Positions 16,759 through 25,211 of a stretch of 37,134 bases of DNA are shown piece by piece. This DNA is from Cytophagales bacterium (GTDB taxonomy: Bacteria > Bacteroidota > Bacteroidia > Cytophagales > Spirosomataceae), in the NCBI GenBank assembly GCA_004292855.1, contig RDXN01000085.1, forward strand, positions 1 to 37,134, read 5' to 3'. The notes under the pieces were generated by a model. It was not told where the DNA came from. It made no database searches and worked only from the letters and a program-made list of their open reading frames with translations. Each line of letters opens with the position of its first letter. Position 1 is the stretch's first letter. A program made the translations under genes and the position numbers.

Positions 16759-18012
16759 ATGCCTACCCGTAAACCGACAAACCGGCTCTTTGATCGTCGG
16801 GGTTTTCTGCGCCAAAGTACGCTAGCGACCCTGGGCACGATGCTCGGTACCGAACTCGTTTTTGCCGACCGCCTGCCCCCGAACTATCTGCCGTTGGCGT
16901 TCGACCGGACCGACCCGCTCGACCCAATGTCAAGCAAGCACAAAGACCTTATTGTGTTGAGCGACAAGCCCTGGAACATCGAAACACCTCCGCATCTGCT
17001 CGACGACCGCGTTACCCCCGCCGAGCGGATGTTTGTCCGCAACAACGGCCTCATTCCCGATGCCGTCGACCCCACCACCTGGACCTTGACGATCAACGGC
17101 GAGTCGGCGCGGGCAGCCAAAACCTATACCCTGGCCGACCTGAAAAAACGGTTTCGTACCCACACCTACCAACTCACGCTCGAATGTGCGGGCAACGGGC
17201 GGGCGGGATTCTTCCCAAAAACGGCGGGCAACCAATGGAGCGAGGGTGCCGTTAGCTGCGCCGAGTGGACGGGTGTCCGGCTGAAGGATATTCTGGCCGA
17301 TGTGGGCCTCAAACCCGATGCCGCTTACATTGGCTACTACGGGCGTGATTTGCATTTGAGTCAGGACCCCAAAAAAGAGGTGATCTCGCGCGGGGTGCCC
17401 ATGTTCAAGGCCTTTGAAGACGAAACGCTCGTGGCCTGGGCTATGAACGGGCAGGATATTCCGCTCGCGCATGGTGCCCCCCTGCGGTTGGTGATTGGCG
17501 GATGGCCCGCGTCGGTGTCGGGCAAGTGGTTGCATACGATTAGCGTACGCAACAAGATTCACGACGGGGCCAAAATGACCGGCAAGAGTTATAAAGTGCC
17601 CATCGACCCCGTGGAGCCTGGCCAAGACCCACCCGAAAATCGATTCAAAATCATTGAGTCGATGCCGGTAAAATCGGTCATTACGTTCCCCAAAACGGGT
17701 ATTACATCGCCTAATGGACGCCCCATTGCTTTGCGCGGCCATGCTTGGGCGGGCGACCGGGTCGTGCGGTCGGTAGAGGTGTCGATGGACTTTGGGGCCA
17801 CCTGGCAACCCGCCAAGCTCGAACCCCCGCGCAACCGGCTTGCCTGGCAACACTGGTCGGCGGAGGTACGGCCCCCGCGCCCCGGCTACTACGAACTGTG
17901 GGCACGCGCCACCGACGAAACGGGCGTTTCGCAACCGATGGTGATGCCCCAATGGAACCCCGAAGGCTATTGCAACAATGCCTGCCACCGGGTAGCAGTG
18001 AAGGTGGTATAG
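16759..18012 (+). CDS. Sulfite dehydrogenase molybdopterin subunit (SorA-like, Tat-exported)
   Basis: Periplasmic molybdenum enzyme of the sulfite oxidase family, 417 residues. A twin-arginine signal (DRRGFLRQSTLATLG) shows export of the folded cofactor-loaded protein. The Mo-pterin domain has the Mo-ligating Cys at about 143 in LTLECAGNGR, plus FVRNNGLIPD, AEWTGVRLKDIL, YYGRDLHLSQD and LAHGAPLRLVIGGWPASVSGKWL. The C-terminal Mo-co dimerisation domain has LRGHAWAGDRVVRSVEVSMDFGATW split over two strands and ends QWNPEGYCNNACHRV. A monohaem cytochrome gene follows, as in SorAB sulfite:cytochrome c oxidoreductases that oxidise sulfite to sulfate. Methionine-sulfoxide-reductase MsrP and nitrate reductase relatives share the fold, but the cytochrome partner and dimer domain favour sulfite. 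Confidence 0.88.
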   Translation: MPTRKPTNRLFDRRGFLRQSTLATLGTMLGTELVFADRLPPNYLPLAFDRTDPLDPMSSKHKDLIVLSDKPWNIETPPHLLDDRVTPAERMFVRNNGLIPDAVDPTTWTLTINGESARAAKTYTLADLKKRFRTHTYQLTLECAGNGRAGFFPKTAGNQWSEGAVSCAEWTGVRLKDILADVGLKPDAAYIGYYGRDLHLSQDPKKEVISRGVPMFKAFEDETLVAWAMNGQDIPLAHGAPLRLVIGGWPASVSGKWLHTISVRNKIHDGAKMTGKSYKVPIDPVEPGQDPPENRFKIIESMPVKSVITFPKTGITSPNGRPIALRGHAWAGDRVVRSVEVSMDFGATWQPAKLEPPRNRLAWQHWSAEVRPPRPGYYELWARATDETGVSQPMVMPQWNPEGYCNNACHRVAVKVV

Positions 18013-18055
18013 AAGGAGGAAAGGGGGGAATGGAGAAAGGAGGAAAGGGATATAG
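18013..18055. repeat. Purine-rich GGAGGAAAGG low-complexity spacer
   Basis: The 43-base gap between the SorA-like and SorB-like genes is almost all purine on the plus strand (AGAAGGAGGAAAGG and GGAGAAAGGAGGAAAGGG units). It resembles the other low-complexity junction repeats in this window but lacks an inverted arm and the CTGACGCA core. It contains several Shine-Dalgarno-like GGAGG stretches upstream of the cytochrome ATG. Confidence 0.5.
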
Positions 18056-18469
18056 ATGGAGAAGATAGTTTTTTTGGGAATGATGCTGGTGGCGGGGGTA
18101 TCACTCCAGCAGATCAGCCCGTTTGGTCGGTCGGAATCGGTTGGTCTTGCGGCCGTGCCGGTTGATAACCGGCACAACGGGATTGATACGCTCAAACTCG
18201 ACCGCGAGACCAATCTCGTGATCGATGAGCGATTGAATCTGGTGAAGGCGCATTGCACGGCCTGCCACTCGACTAAACTTATTACGCAGAGCCAACTAAC
18301 GCGCGATGGCTGGCGGCAGAAAATTCGCTGGATGCAGCGCACTCAAAAACTCTGGGACTTGGGCGAGTCGGAACCGATTGTGCTCGATTACCTGACCAAA
18401 TACTACGGCCCCAGCGACCGTGCCTTCGACGGACGTCGACTGCCCCTGCCCAAACAAACATGGCATTAG
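18056..18469 (+). CDS. Monohaem cytochrome c, sulfite dehydrogenase subunit (SorB-like)
   Basis: A 137-residue exported cytochrome c. An N-terminal hydrophobic segment (IVFLGMMLVAGVSLQQI) serves as signal or anchor. A single haem-binding CTACH lies at about residues 67-71, followed by STKLITQSQLTRDGW and KIRWMQRTQKLWDL, where a Met could be the distal ligand, then VLDYLTKYYGP. The pattern of LVKAHCTACHSTKLI..DGW is typical of the small cytochrome partners of SorA-type enzymes. It would take electrons from the molybdenum subunit encoded 43 bases upstream. The 3' end overlaps the next gene by ten bases. Confidence 0.85.
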   Translation: MEKIVFLGMMLVAGVSLQQISPFGRSESVGLAAVPVDNRHNGIDTLKLDRETNLVIDERLNLVKAHCTACHSTKLITQSQLTRDGWRQKIRWMQRTQKLWDLGESEPIVLDYLTKYYGPSDRAFDGRRLPLPKQTWH

Positions 18470-19218
18470 CCGGAATTTCTGAACCTGTGTCGACAAAAGC
18501 TTTATACCAAACGCTCTACCAGTCGGAACACCTGTTCCGGGTACCCACCGAAACCCCCGCCGATTGGGGGCAGGCTGTCATGCAACCCGTAGAGGCCGTT
18601 TTGGCCGCGCCCGTGCCGAAGGTGCCCGCCGTTCGCGAACCTCAATTGCCCGTTGTTGCCCTTATTCCTGAGCCGATTATCGAACCAGTTTCTGTTGATT
18701 TACAGTCCGTTATCGAACCGGAGCCGGTTGTCGAAACTGTTGCTCCAATTGAAGTCATACCGGAGCCTGAACCGGTCGTAGAATTGGTTGTGGAATTGCC
18801 GCCCGTTGCCGACACGCGCCCCTCGGACCGTACGGCGCAGCCACAAAAACCGGCCTTGTTGCAACACAAAGTCCTGTTGTTGGCCGATGAAGACCTGTCG
18901 CCCAGCGACATTTTGTTTCTTGAGAAAATATTGAAAGCCGTCAACCTCGATATTAATGGCGTTGATCTCTTAAATTTGTACGGCGTTTCCGACGTCGACT
19001 TCGCGTCGGTACTGCGCCACAAGTACATCAACCACTTCATCACGTTTGGCGTGCCGTTCCGGCGTATCAACCTCGACATCATGATGGACCGTTATCAGCC
19101 CATCCGATTCGATGGCATTACGTTCCTGATGGCCGACTCGCTACCCGTGATCGAAGCGAACCAAACCCTCAAACGATTCCTCTGGAATTCATTAAAACGT
19201 GTTTTTGAACTAGGATAG
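18460..19218 (+). CDS. Pro/Glu-rich linker protein with DNA polymerase III psi-like C-terminal domain
   Basis: The 252-residue product has three parts. A short N-terminal segment (ALYQTLYQSEHLFRV) comes first, then a low-complexity Pro/Glu/Val linker (about 45-125, with repeated EPEPVVE-type units). A compact C-terminal domain (about 134-252) follows, with KVLLLADEDLSPSDILFLEK, ILKAVNLDINGVDLLNL, HFITFGVPFRRINL, FLMADSLPVIEANQ and LKRFLWNSLKRVF. Order and spacing resemble E. coli HolD (psi): a VMVANDLP strand, a helix ending VLRALTVSPDQVLQLT, and a final helix ANPTARAALWQQI. I therefore suggest a psi-like clamp-loader accessory protein; this is by-eye similarity and unproven. It overlaps the cytochrome gene by ten bases and sits three bases before the permease, so it is co-transcribed with sulfite oxidation genes for no evident functional reason. 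Confidence 0.6.
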   Translation: MALAGISEPVSTKALYQTLYQSEHLFRVPTETPADWGQAVMQPVEAVLAAPVPKVPAVREPQLPVVALIPEPIIEPVSVDLQSVIEPEPVVETVAPIEVIPEPEPVVELVVELPPVADTRPSDRTAQPQKPALLQHKVLLLADEDLSPSDILFLEKILKAVNLDINGVDLLNLYGVSDVDFASVLRHKYINHFITFGVPFRRINLDIMMDRYQPIRFDGITFLMADSLPVIEANQTLKRFLWNSLKRVFELG

Positions 19219-19221
19219 AAT

Positions 19222-20529
19222 TTGGAGCCTCCTGCGCTTAGAAAAGTAATCAACACCACCCAACTCTGGGGCATCGCCGTCGGGATGGTGATTTCGGGTG
19301 AGTATTTTGGCTGGAACTACGGCTGGGCTGTGGCCGGAACCCTCGGTTTTATCGTTGCCACGCTCTTGGTCACGGTGTTTTACGTGGCCTTTATTTTTAG
19401 CTATACCGAACTCACCACGAGTATGCCCGATGCGGGTGGCCCCTTCACCTATGCGTCGCGGGCGTTTGGCCCAACGGGAGGCTTCGTGGCTGGTTTCGCT
19501 ACCCTTGTCGATTTTCTGATGGCTCCGCCCGCTATTGCTGCCGCGCTGGGAGCCTACGCTCATTTTCTGCATCCGAGTATCCCCGCGCTCTGGGTATCGG
19601 TGGGGGCGTACGTGGTGTTTATTGCCATCAATATCTTGGGAATCAAAGAGTCGGCTAATTTTTCGGTGGTTGTTACGGTGCTGTCGGTAGCAGAGCTACT
19701 CGTGTTTATGGGGCTGGTTGCGCCAGCCTACAAAACCGAGAATCTGCTGGCGCACAACAACGGAATCGACATGGCGGGCGTGTTTGCGGCTTTGCCCTTC
19801 GCCATGTGGTTTTACATCGCCATTGAAGGTGTGGCGATGGTAGCCGAAGAAGTCCGCGACCCCCGCCGAACCATCCCACGGGGGTATCTGCTCTCCATCG
19901 GCACCCTGGTAGTGTTGGCTCTGGGTACTATGGTTCTCTCGGCGGGCGTGGGCGACTGGCGGCAACTCACTAAGATTGATTACCCCCTGCCCGAAACCCT
20001 CGCGATGGTGCTGGGGCGCGAGAGCGTATGGTCGCGGTTGTTTGCGGGACTGGGACTGTTCGGGCTTATTGCTTCCTTTCACTGCAATACCCTGGGCTAT
20101 TCCCGGCAGATCTACGCGATGGCCCGTAACGGGTATCTGCCCCGCCCGTTGGCCGAGGTGAACAATCGTTTCCGAACGCCCCACTATGCTCTGATTGCCG
20201 GGGGGGCGGTGGGTTTGCTCGCCCTATTTTCGGGTACGACCGACAAGATTATTATCCTCTCCGTGCTGGGCGCGGTGGTCATGTACATCACGAGTTTGTT
20301 AAGCCTGTTCGTGTTGCGTCGGCGCGAACCCGAACTAGACCGCCCCTTTCGGGCACCACTCTATCCATACCTGCCGGGGCTGGCGTTGGGGTTGGCCGTG
20401 CTTTGCCTAATTGCCATCGTTTATTTCAATCCCCTCCTGACGTTCTTGTTTGTAGGCCTGCTAGCGATTAGTTACGGCCTGTTTGTTTGGGTCCGGCCAC
20501 GAGTTTTGTCCTCTACAACGCCTTCATAA
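19222..20529 (+). CDS. APC-family amine/amino acid permease, ethanolamine permease-like
   Basis: Inner-membrane transporter of 435 residues and about 12 hydrophobic segments. The opening LWGIAVGMVISGEYFGWNYG is the signature region of the ethanolamine permease (Eat) branch of the APC superfamily. Other features are PDAGGPFTYASRAFGP in the substrate region, FYIAIEGVAMVAEEVRDPRR, and IYAMARNGYLP. The only usable start in frame is a TTG at 19222, preceded by AGGA at 19212-19215. The gene begins three bases after the psi-like stop. Its 3' end overlaps the convergent peroxidase gene by 17 bases. Substrate could be ethanolamine or a neutral amino acid; no ethanolamine ammonia-lyase genes are nearby. 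Confidence 0.85.
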   Translation: MEPPALRKVINTTQLWGIAVGMVISGEYFGWNYGWAVAGTLGFIVATLLVTVFYVAFIFSYTELTTSMPDAGGPFTYASRAFGPTGGFVAGFATLVDFLMAPPAIAAALGAYAHFLHPSIPALWVSVGAYVVFIAINILGIKESANFSVVVTVLSVAELLVFMGLVAPAYKTENLLAHNNGIDMAGVFAALPFAMWFYIAIEGVAMVAEEVRDPRRTIPRGYLLSIGTLVVLALGTMVLSAGVGDWRQLTKIDYPLPETLAMVLGRESVWSRLFAGLGLFGLIASFHCNTLGYSRQIYAMARNGYLPRPLAEVNNRFRTPHYALIAGGAVGLLALFSGTTDKIIILSVLGAVVMYITSLLSLFVLRRREPELDRPFRAPLYPYLPGLALGLAVLCLIAIVYFNPLLTFLFVGLLAISYGLFVWVRPRVLSSTTPS

Positions 20530-22327
20530 ATGCTACCAACGCCTGTTTTTCGTCGGTGTTGAGGTTAAGTTTATCGCCGGGTAGTGTCTGATTGTCCAGT
20601 GCAAAACCCAGTCCGGTGCCACCACCCCGGTTGTAAAAGTCGACCACTTCGTTGAGTGTACGGTATACGCCGTTGTGCATGTACGGGGCCGTTTGGCCAA
20701 TGTTGCGGAGGGTGGGGGTTTTAAACGCATATTTCAACGGATCTAGTTTAGTATGAACGTAGCGGCCCATGTCGGGGTCGATGCTTGTGCCCTTCGCCGT
20801 GGCCGGTACGCCAATTACTTCCGATTCGCTCTTGGCGTAGGCGGGTGGCACCGTGCCGTTAAAGAGCGGCACAAAATGACAAATGCCGCACTTAGCCTTA
20901 CCCATAAACAGGTTAAAACCAGCCACTTCTTCCTCGTTTAGGGCCGCTTTTTGGCCACGCATATATTGGTCGAAGCGTGAGTCGAAATCGATCAGCGTTC
21001 GTTCGTAGGCTGCCAACGCGTTCTGAATTTGAACGGGTTCGATACGGCCTTTGGCATCGGGGAAAGCCTGCGCAAACTGACGGACCCAGTCCGCGCTTTT
21101 TTGAAGCGTACGGGCGGCTTCGGAGAGGGAACCGTGCATCTCATCGACATTGTGGATCACGCTAAACGCCTGACTCTCGAGCGATTGCGCCCGCAGATCG
21201 TAGAATTGCCCCCGTTGCAGGGCCGCGTTGAGCAGGGTGGGGGTGTTTCGGGTAAACTGCCCACGCCCGCCGAGGGTGGCTGCTTTGGCAAGTCCATCCG
21301 AAAAGGCTTTGTCGGGTTGGTGGCAGCTCGCACAGGAACGCCCGTTTCCGCCTGACAATACCGGATCGAAGAAGAGTTGTTTACCCAGGGCAATTTTGGC
21401 CGGGTTCTGTCGGGCTTCAACTGTCTGCGCGAGCGCGTCGGGGTCGAACGCATTCCGGGCAAACAGGGTGGGCGCATCGGCCCGCAACATACGCACTTCA
21501 TCGAACGGCTGAATGTCTAATCGCTTACCGTAACTTAACAACCGTTCGCTCAGCGGGTTGGCGTAAGTCAGGATAAAATGCGCCCGGTCGAATTGCTCGA
21601 AATTGGGTAGTTCGCGGCAGTAGGTTTCGGCCCCACGGGCCAGATTAAGCAGCCCCAGCGACTCCTGCGAATCGTCGGCGTAACGTTGCAAAACGGTTTG
21701 TAAAGTAGCAAATGTTTCGCCCGCTTCGGGCATGGCAGTTTGGCAAAGGGGCGTATCGAACCCACTGATACCGAGCGCGATAACCCGAAACACCTGGAGC
21801 CGCAACACATCAAACACGTGGGCGTCGGTGAGTTCGGTAACGTCCCAAAGGGTTTTTGTCCGGCGAATTTCGCCCGTCAGTTTACCAATCTCGGTCTGGA
21901 GATCTTCACGATTGGCCGGGTCATAGGCCGGGTAAATAAGTTCTTCGATCACCTGCAAGCCACCCGGTTCAAACTGCTTGGTTTCTTCTACCTCTACTTC
22001 GGGCAGGGGTGGGCCATTCACGAGCCGCGAGGTTGCCGGAAAGTAATATTCTGTAAAGGGTTCTACCTGTTTGTAGGCCATCCGACAGGCCACAAAAGCC
22101 CGTTGCAGAGAGTCGCTCAGGGCCGCTGTTGGCGTTTGTTTGACGAGGGGCAACAGCCGAGTGATGAGCAGGTGGTCGAGCGAGTCGAGGTCGTGACGCA
22201 CCTGCGCATGAAGCTGAGCCAACGGCGTTGACCGGGGGGTGTTCAGGCGAGAAACGGTGCCTAACAAGAACACCATGAGCAGCGTAGTGGCTGCGAAATA
22301 GGCCAGAAAACGAGGAGAACGGCGCAT
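20513..22327 (-). CDS. Di-haem cytochrome c peroxidase with imelysin-like N-terminal domain
   Basis: Periplasmic or membrane-anchored MauG/CcpA-type enzyme of 604 residues. An N-terminal hydrophobic segment (AYFAATTLLMVFLLGTV) anchors or exports it. Residues about 35-265 are helical and resemble imelysin/EfeO-like domains (KQVEPFTEYYFPATS, FEPGGLQVIEELIYPA). The peroxidase module follows, with NPAKIALGKQLFFDP, the first haem site CASCH at about 331-335, RNTPTLLNAALQ, and the second haem site CGICH near 478-482, then FKTPTLRNIGQTAPYMHNG and VVDFYNRGGG. Family members reduce hydrogen peroxide or oxidise partner proteins. The fused imelysin-like part suggests coupling to metal or surface chemistry, but its function is unknown. 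A terminator separates it from the phosphatase gene upstream, so it has its own promoter. Confidence 0.85.
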   Translation of the reverse strand: MRRSPRFLAYFAATTLLMVFLLGTVSRLNTPRSTPLAQLHAQVRHDLDSLDHLLITRLLPLVKQTPTAALSDSLQRAFVACRMAYKQVEPFTEYYFPATSRLVNGPPLPEVEVEETKQFEPGGLQVIEELIYPAYDPANREDLQTEIGKLTGEIRRTKTLWDVTELTDAHVFDVLRLQVFRVIALGISGFDTPLCQTAMPEAGETFATLQTVLQRYADDSQESLGLLNLARGAETYCRELPNFEQFDRAHFILTYANPLSERLLSYGKRLDIQPFDEVRMLRADAPTLFARNAFDPDALAQTVEARQNPAKIALGKQLFFDPVLSGGNGRSCASCHQPDKAFSDGLAKAATLGGRGQFTRNTPTLLNAALQRGQFYDLRAQSLESQAFSVIHNVDEMHGSLSEAARTLQKSADWVRQFAQAFPDAKGRIEPVQIQNALAAYERTLIDFDSRFDQYMRGQKAALNEEEVAGFNLFMGKAKCGICHFVPLFNGTVPPAYAKSESEVIGVPATAKGTSIDPDMGRYVHTKLDPLKYAFKTPTLRNIGQTAPYMHNGVYRTLNEVVDFYNRGGGTGLGFALDNQTLPGDKLNLNTDEKQALVAFMKAL

Positions 22328-22341
22328 GTGTGTGAAATGAA

Positions 22342-22374
22342 AAACCTGCGGGACTTCGTTGGCCCCGCAGGTTT
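22342..22374 (-). terminator. Intrinsic terminator of the PhoX-like gene
   Basis: AAACCTGCGGG at 22342-22352 pairs perfectly with CCCGCAGGTTT at 22364-22374, an 11-bp GC-rich stem with an 11-base loop. On the minus strand the stem is followed by a T-run (GGTTTTTC). It lies just after the stop of the gene at 22392-23876 and just before the peroxidase start. Confidence 0.85.
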
Positions 22375-22391
22375 ACGTATTTGCTTATTAA

Positions 22392-23876
22392 TCACTTGGC
22401 AATACCACGTACGATCACAACCTGACCACCTTCTGCAAAAGAACCATTCGAGGCCATAATCGACGTTGCTTTCGAGCCATCACCACCATCGGCGTTGCTG
22501 TATTTCATGTCGCGCCAGGTGTGAGGGTGTAGGTTTACGAGGAACGTGTTGGGTGTGCCGGTCAGGTCCGAAATGTCGTACATCGCGCCGTATTCCCACG
22601 AACTGAGCAACTGCGTGTTGGTCGTGTTGTATTTGGCGTTGAAGGTTGGCTCGTTCCGGCGGTGATTCATTTCCATCATCGGCTTCAACTCGCGTGTGCC
22701 CAGATTGTACTGCCAAATCCGACCGTCGTGCCGGTTGTCGAGGTAAAATGAGTCGCCGTCTTCCTGAATGTACACGTAGTTTTCGGTCACGCACAGGTTG
22801 TCGGGGTTCACGATGTTGTCGCCGGGCGAAACAGCACCGTCGGCAATAATCGAAAGTTTACCCTTGAGTGGATCGTTGGCGTCCATCTGCAAATGGTACA
22901 CCCGGCCCCACATGGTATAGCCAGCCACGGGCGTACGCTTGTCGGCCTGACTGATACCCGTTGCTGTAAAGAATACACTGCGGTTGTTGGCCGCGCTGCC
23001 CCGGCGGTAGTCCATATCTTCGACGCGGGCAAACTGAATCGCTTTCTTCGCAACCGACTGAGCGGCAATCTGCGCACCAGTCTGCGTCGACGCGTTATCA
23101 ACCTCCACAAACTCTACGTCGTAGGTTTGACCCGTCGTCATGTTCGTCTCGATGGGGTCGCTGTTGGTACGCTTCAGGAAATACAGTTTGCCGTTGGTGA
23201 GGTCGCCAACGGTGTTCGATACGTACGCCAACAACTGCCCTTCACCGTTATCTTCGCCAACGATAATCACTGTTTTGCCAGGATAAGCCGCTTTTGGGAG
23301 GGGAACGGCGTTTTCCATGCTGGCCCTACCAAGAGCGGGCAATACGCGGTCGCGGTTTTTCTTGTCGGCGGGGGCCGTTGGGTTAATCAAATGCACCATC
23401 GACTCCGGGCCACTCTCGCCAGCCGTCAGGAAGCCGCCGAAGCCGTGTTCTTCGACCGTTGCCAGTGTAGCCGAGCAAAGCCGCCACCGGCCACCTTCAT
23501 AATCAACAATATATTCGCCCTTTACCGGCTTGAACGTTTTGTCGAGATACACCCGCGACACCGCCTGCATGTATTCGTGATTGTTTAACATAATAAAGCC
23601 GCCGTTCCCGCTTGGGTCTTTCAACAGACCGGCCCCGTCGGGTTGTCCCGCAAACACAAACTCGGGCGATTGCTCCAGTTTGTCGTCGGAGCTAATCAAG
23701 GGCATGATCTCCAGATTTTCGAAGCCGGGCATTGCCCGAACCAACGACGGATTCACCGAGCGGGCGGCCAACTGGACGTTGTTGGTGGGGTTTTGCAGTG
23801 CGTGGTCGCTACAACTGGCGGCAAACAAGGCCGACAATACGACCGAAGAAACAAGTACAGATTTGTTAAGCATCAT
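22392..23876 (-). CDS. PhoX-like phosphatase / DUF839 lipoprotein
   Basis: A 494-residue lipoprotein: the hydrophobic signal ends FAASC with the lipidated Cys near 22. The body is a beta-propeller of the PhoX (DUF839) type, with FIMLNNHEYMQAVSR, ESGPESMVHLINP, LGRASMENAVPLP, IIVGEDNGEGQLLAYVSN, KAIQFARVEDMDYRRG and NPDNLCVTENYVYIQED. The Glu-rich E-x-M/E-D motifs would bind the Ca/Fe cluster in true PhoX phosphatases, which release phosphate from monoesters in the periplasm. Catalysis is plausible but not certain, as PhoX-like propellers without proven activity are common. Two adjacent ATG codons at the start are both usable. Transcribed alone, with its own terminator; divergent from dprA across a 229-base gap in which I see no clear promoter box. 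Confidence 0.8.
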   Translation of the reverse strand: MMLNKSVLVSSVVLSALFAASCSDHALQNPTNNVQLAARSVNPSLVRAMPGFENLEIMPLISSDDKLEQSPEFVFAGQPDGAGLLKDPSGNGGFIMLNNHEYMQAVSRVYLDKTFKPVKGEYIVDYEGGRWRLCSATLATVEEHGFGGFLTAGESGPESMVHLINPTAPADKKNRDRVLPALGRASMENAVPLPKAAYPGKTVIIVGEDNGEGQLLAYVSNTVGDLTNGKLYFLKRTNSDPIETNMTTGQTYDVEFVEVDNASTQTGAQIAAQSVAKKAIQFARVEDMDYRRGSAANNRSVFFTATGISQADKRTPVAGYTMWGRVYHLQMDANDPLKGKLSIIADGAVSPGDNIVNPDNLCVTENYVYIQEDGDSFYLDNRHDGRIWQYNLGTRELKPMMEMNHRRNEPTFNAKYNTTNTQLLSSWEYGAMYDISDLTGTPNTFLVNLHPHTWRDMKYSNADGGDGSKATSIMASNGSFAEGGQVVIVRGIAK

Positions 23877-24105
23877 GATGATTGCTAGGAGCGGTTTGTA
23901 TCCTGCAAAACAAGTCTCGCACTGTTACCTCAGCGTGTCCCAATCGTTATGCGTTTGCAAAATCGACGCAACGACGCGTAACAAACAGGTGATGATTTCG
24001 TAACGTATTCGTCATAGAGGCAAGAGGCCGTAAACAGGCAACGCCGTTTTTGCGTAAGTTGCGGTCTATCCGAGCAATGTCTTTGTCGGTCCCTACGAAC
24101 CCACT

Positions 24106-25206
24106 ATGTCTCTTTATAAAATTGCGTTAACGCTGGTGCCGGGTGTTGGCGATGTGCTGATTCGGCAACTCGTGAGCTACTGCGGAAGCCCCGAAGCGGT
24201 GTTCAACGCACCCCCGGCCAAACTGCTCAAGATTCCGGGTATCGGCGAAGTAACGGCGCGGGCCGTCCGTCAGCCAACCGTACTGACCGAGGCCGAGCGC
24301 GTACTGAAACAGGTCGAAAAGCTGAACGCCCGCATCTTTTTCTACACCGACCCCGATTACCCTTCGCGACTGCGGGGCCTGTACGATGCCCCCGCCCTGA
24401 TGTATTACGCAGGCACCGCCGACCTGAACGCCCCACGAATGATTGGCCTAGTAGGCACCCGGCAAGCTACCGATTACGGTCGGCGGGTTACGGAAGAGAT
24501 CGTGCAGGCCATGCAGCCCTACGGAGCTACGGTTGTGAGCGGTTTGGCTTACGGCATCGACATTGCCGCACACCGGGCAAGCCTCGCCTGTGGGTTGCCG
24601 ACCATCGCGGTTATGGCGAGTGGTGTCGATGTGATCTATCCGTCGCAGCACCAAAAAACGGCGAACGAGATTGGCGCATTGGGTGGACTGCTCACCGAGA
24701 GTCGTCCGGGCGTGAAACCGGATGCTCGTCTGTTTCCGGCGCGCAACCGCATTATTGCGGGCCTGAGCGACGTGGTGGTCGTGGTGGAAGCTGCCGCGAA
24801 AGGGGGTGCCCTCATCACCGCTGAGTATGCGAACAATTACCACCGCGAGGTGTTTGCGGTGCCTGGCCAACTGAATCAGGCGTTTTCGCTCGGTTGCAAC
24901 AAGCTCATCCGTGAGAACCGCGCCCAGATTTACACCCGTCCCCAGGACCTGATCGAGGCCGTCCGCTGGGACAAACCTACCGACGCGCCCCTGCACCCCC
25001 GCACGGCGGCCCCCTCGTTACCCCTCGACGTGACGGAAGAGGAGAGTCAAATTCTCTCGCTCCTCCGCCAAACCGGCGACTGCCACATCGACGACCTCAG
25101 TTGGAAAAGCACCATTCCGATGGGCCAATTAGCCGCTCTGTTGCTTAACCTGGAGTTCCGAGGCTTTGTCCGTTCTCTGCCGGGGAAGAAGTATCAGTTG
25201 GTGTAA
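24106..25206 (+). CDS. dprA: DNA-processing protein DprA
   Basis: Cytoplasmic single-strand DNA-binding protein that loads RecA on incoming DNA during natural transformation. The 366-residue chain shows the usual three parts. An N-terminal helix-hairpin-helix region carries LVPGVGDVLIRQLVSYCGSP and LLKIPGIGEVTARAV. The Rossmann-like core carries IGLVGTRQATDYGRRV, VVSGLAYGIDIAAHRASL, VMASGVDVIYPSQH, FPARNRIIAGLSDVVVVVEA and ALITAEYANNYHREVFAVPG. A C-terminal winged helix (EEESQILSLLRQTGDCHIDD to the end) completes it. All core motifs are intact. It converges with the hydroxylase gene, five bases apart. Confidence 0.95.
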   Translation: MSLYKIALTLVPGVGDVLIRQLVSYCGSPEAVFNAPPAKLLKIPGIGEVTARAVRQPTVLTEAERVLKQVEKLNARIFFYTDPDYPSRLRGLYDAPALMYYAGTADLNAPRMIGLVGTRQATDYGRRVTEEIVQAMQPYGATVVSGLAYGIDIAAHRASLACGLPTIAVMASGVDVIYPSQHQKTANEIGALGGLLTESRPGVKPDARLFPARNRIIAGLSDVVVVVEAAAKGGALITAEYANNYHREVFAVPGQLNQAFSLGCNKLIRENRAQIYTRPQDLIEAVRWDKPTDAPLHPRTAAPSLPLDVTEEESQILSLLRQTGDCHIDDLSWKSTIPMGQLAALLLNLEFRGFVRSLPGKKYQLV

Positions 25207-25211
25207 GCAGC

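Noticed and set aside
16930-18342. 470-codon minus-strand frame opposite the SorA/SorB-like genes
   Set aside because: It is antisense to two genes with intact cofactor motifs; its translation is rich in His, Arg and Pro with no domain pattern.
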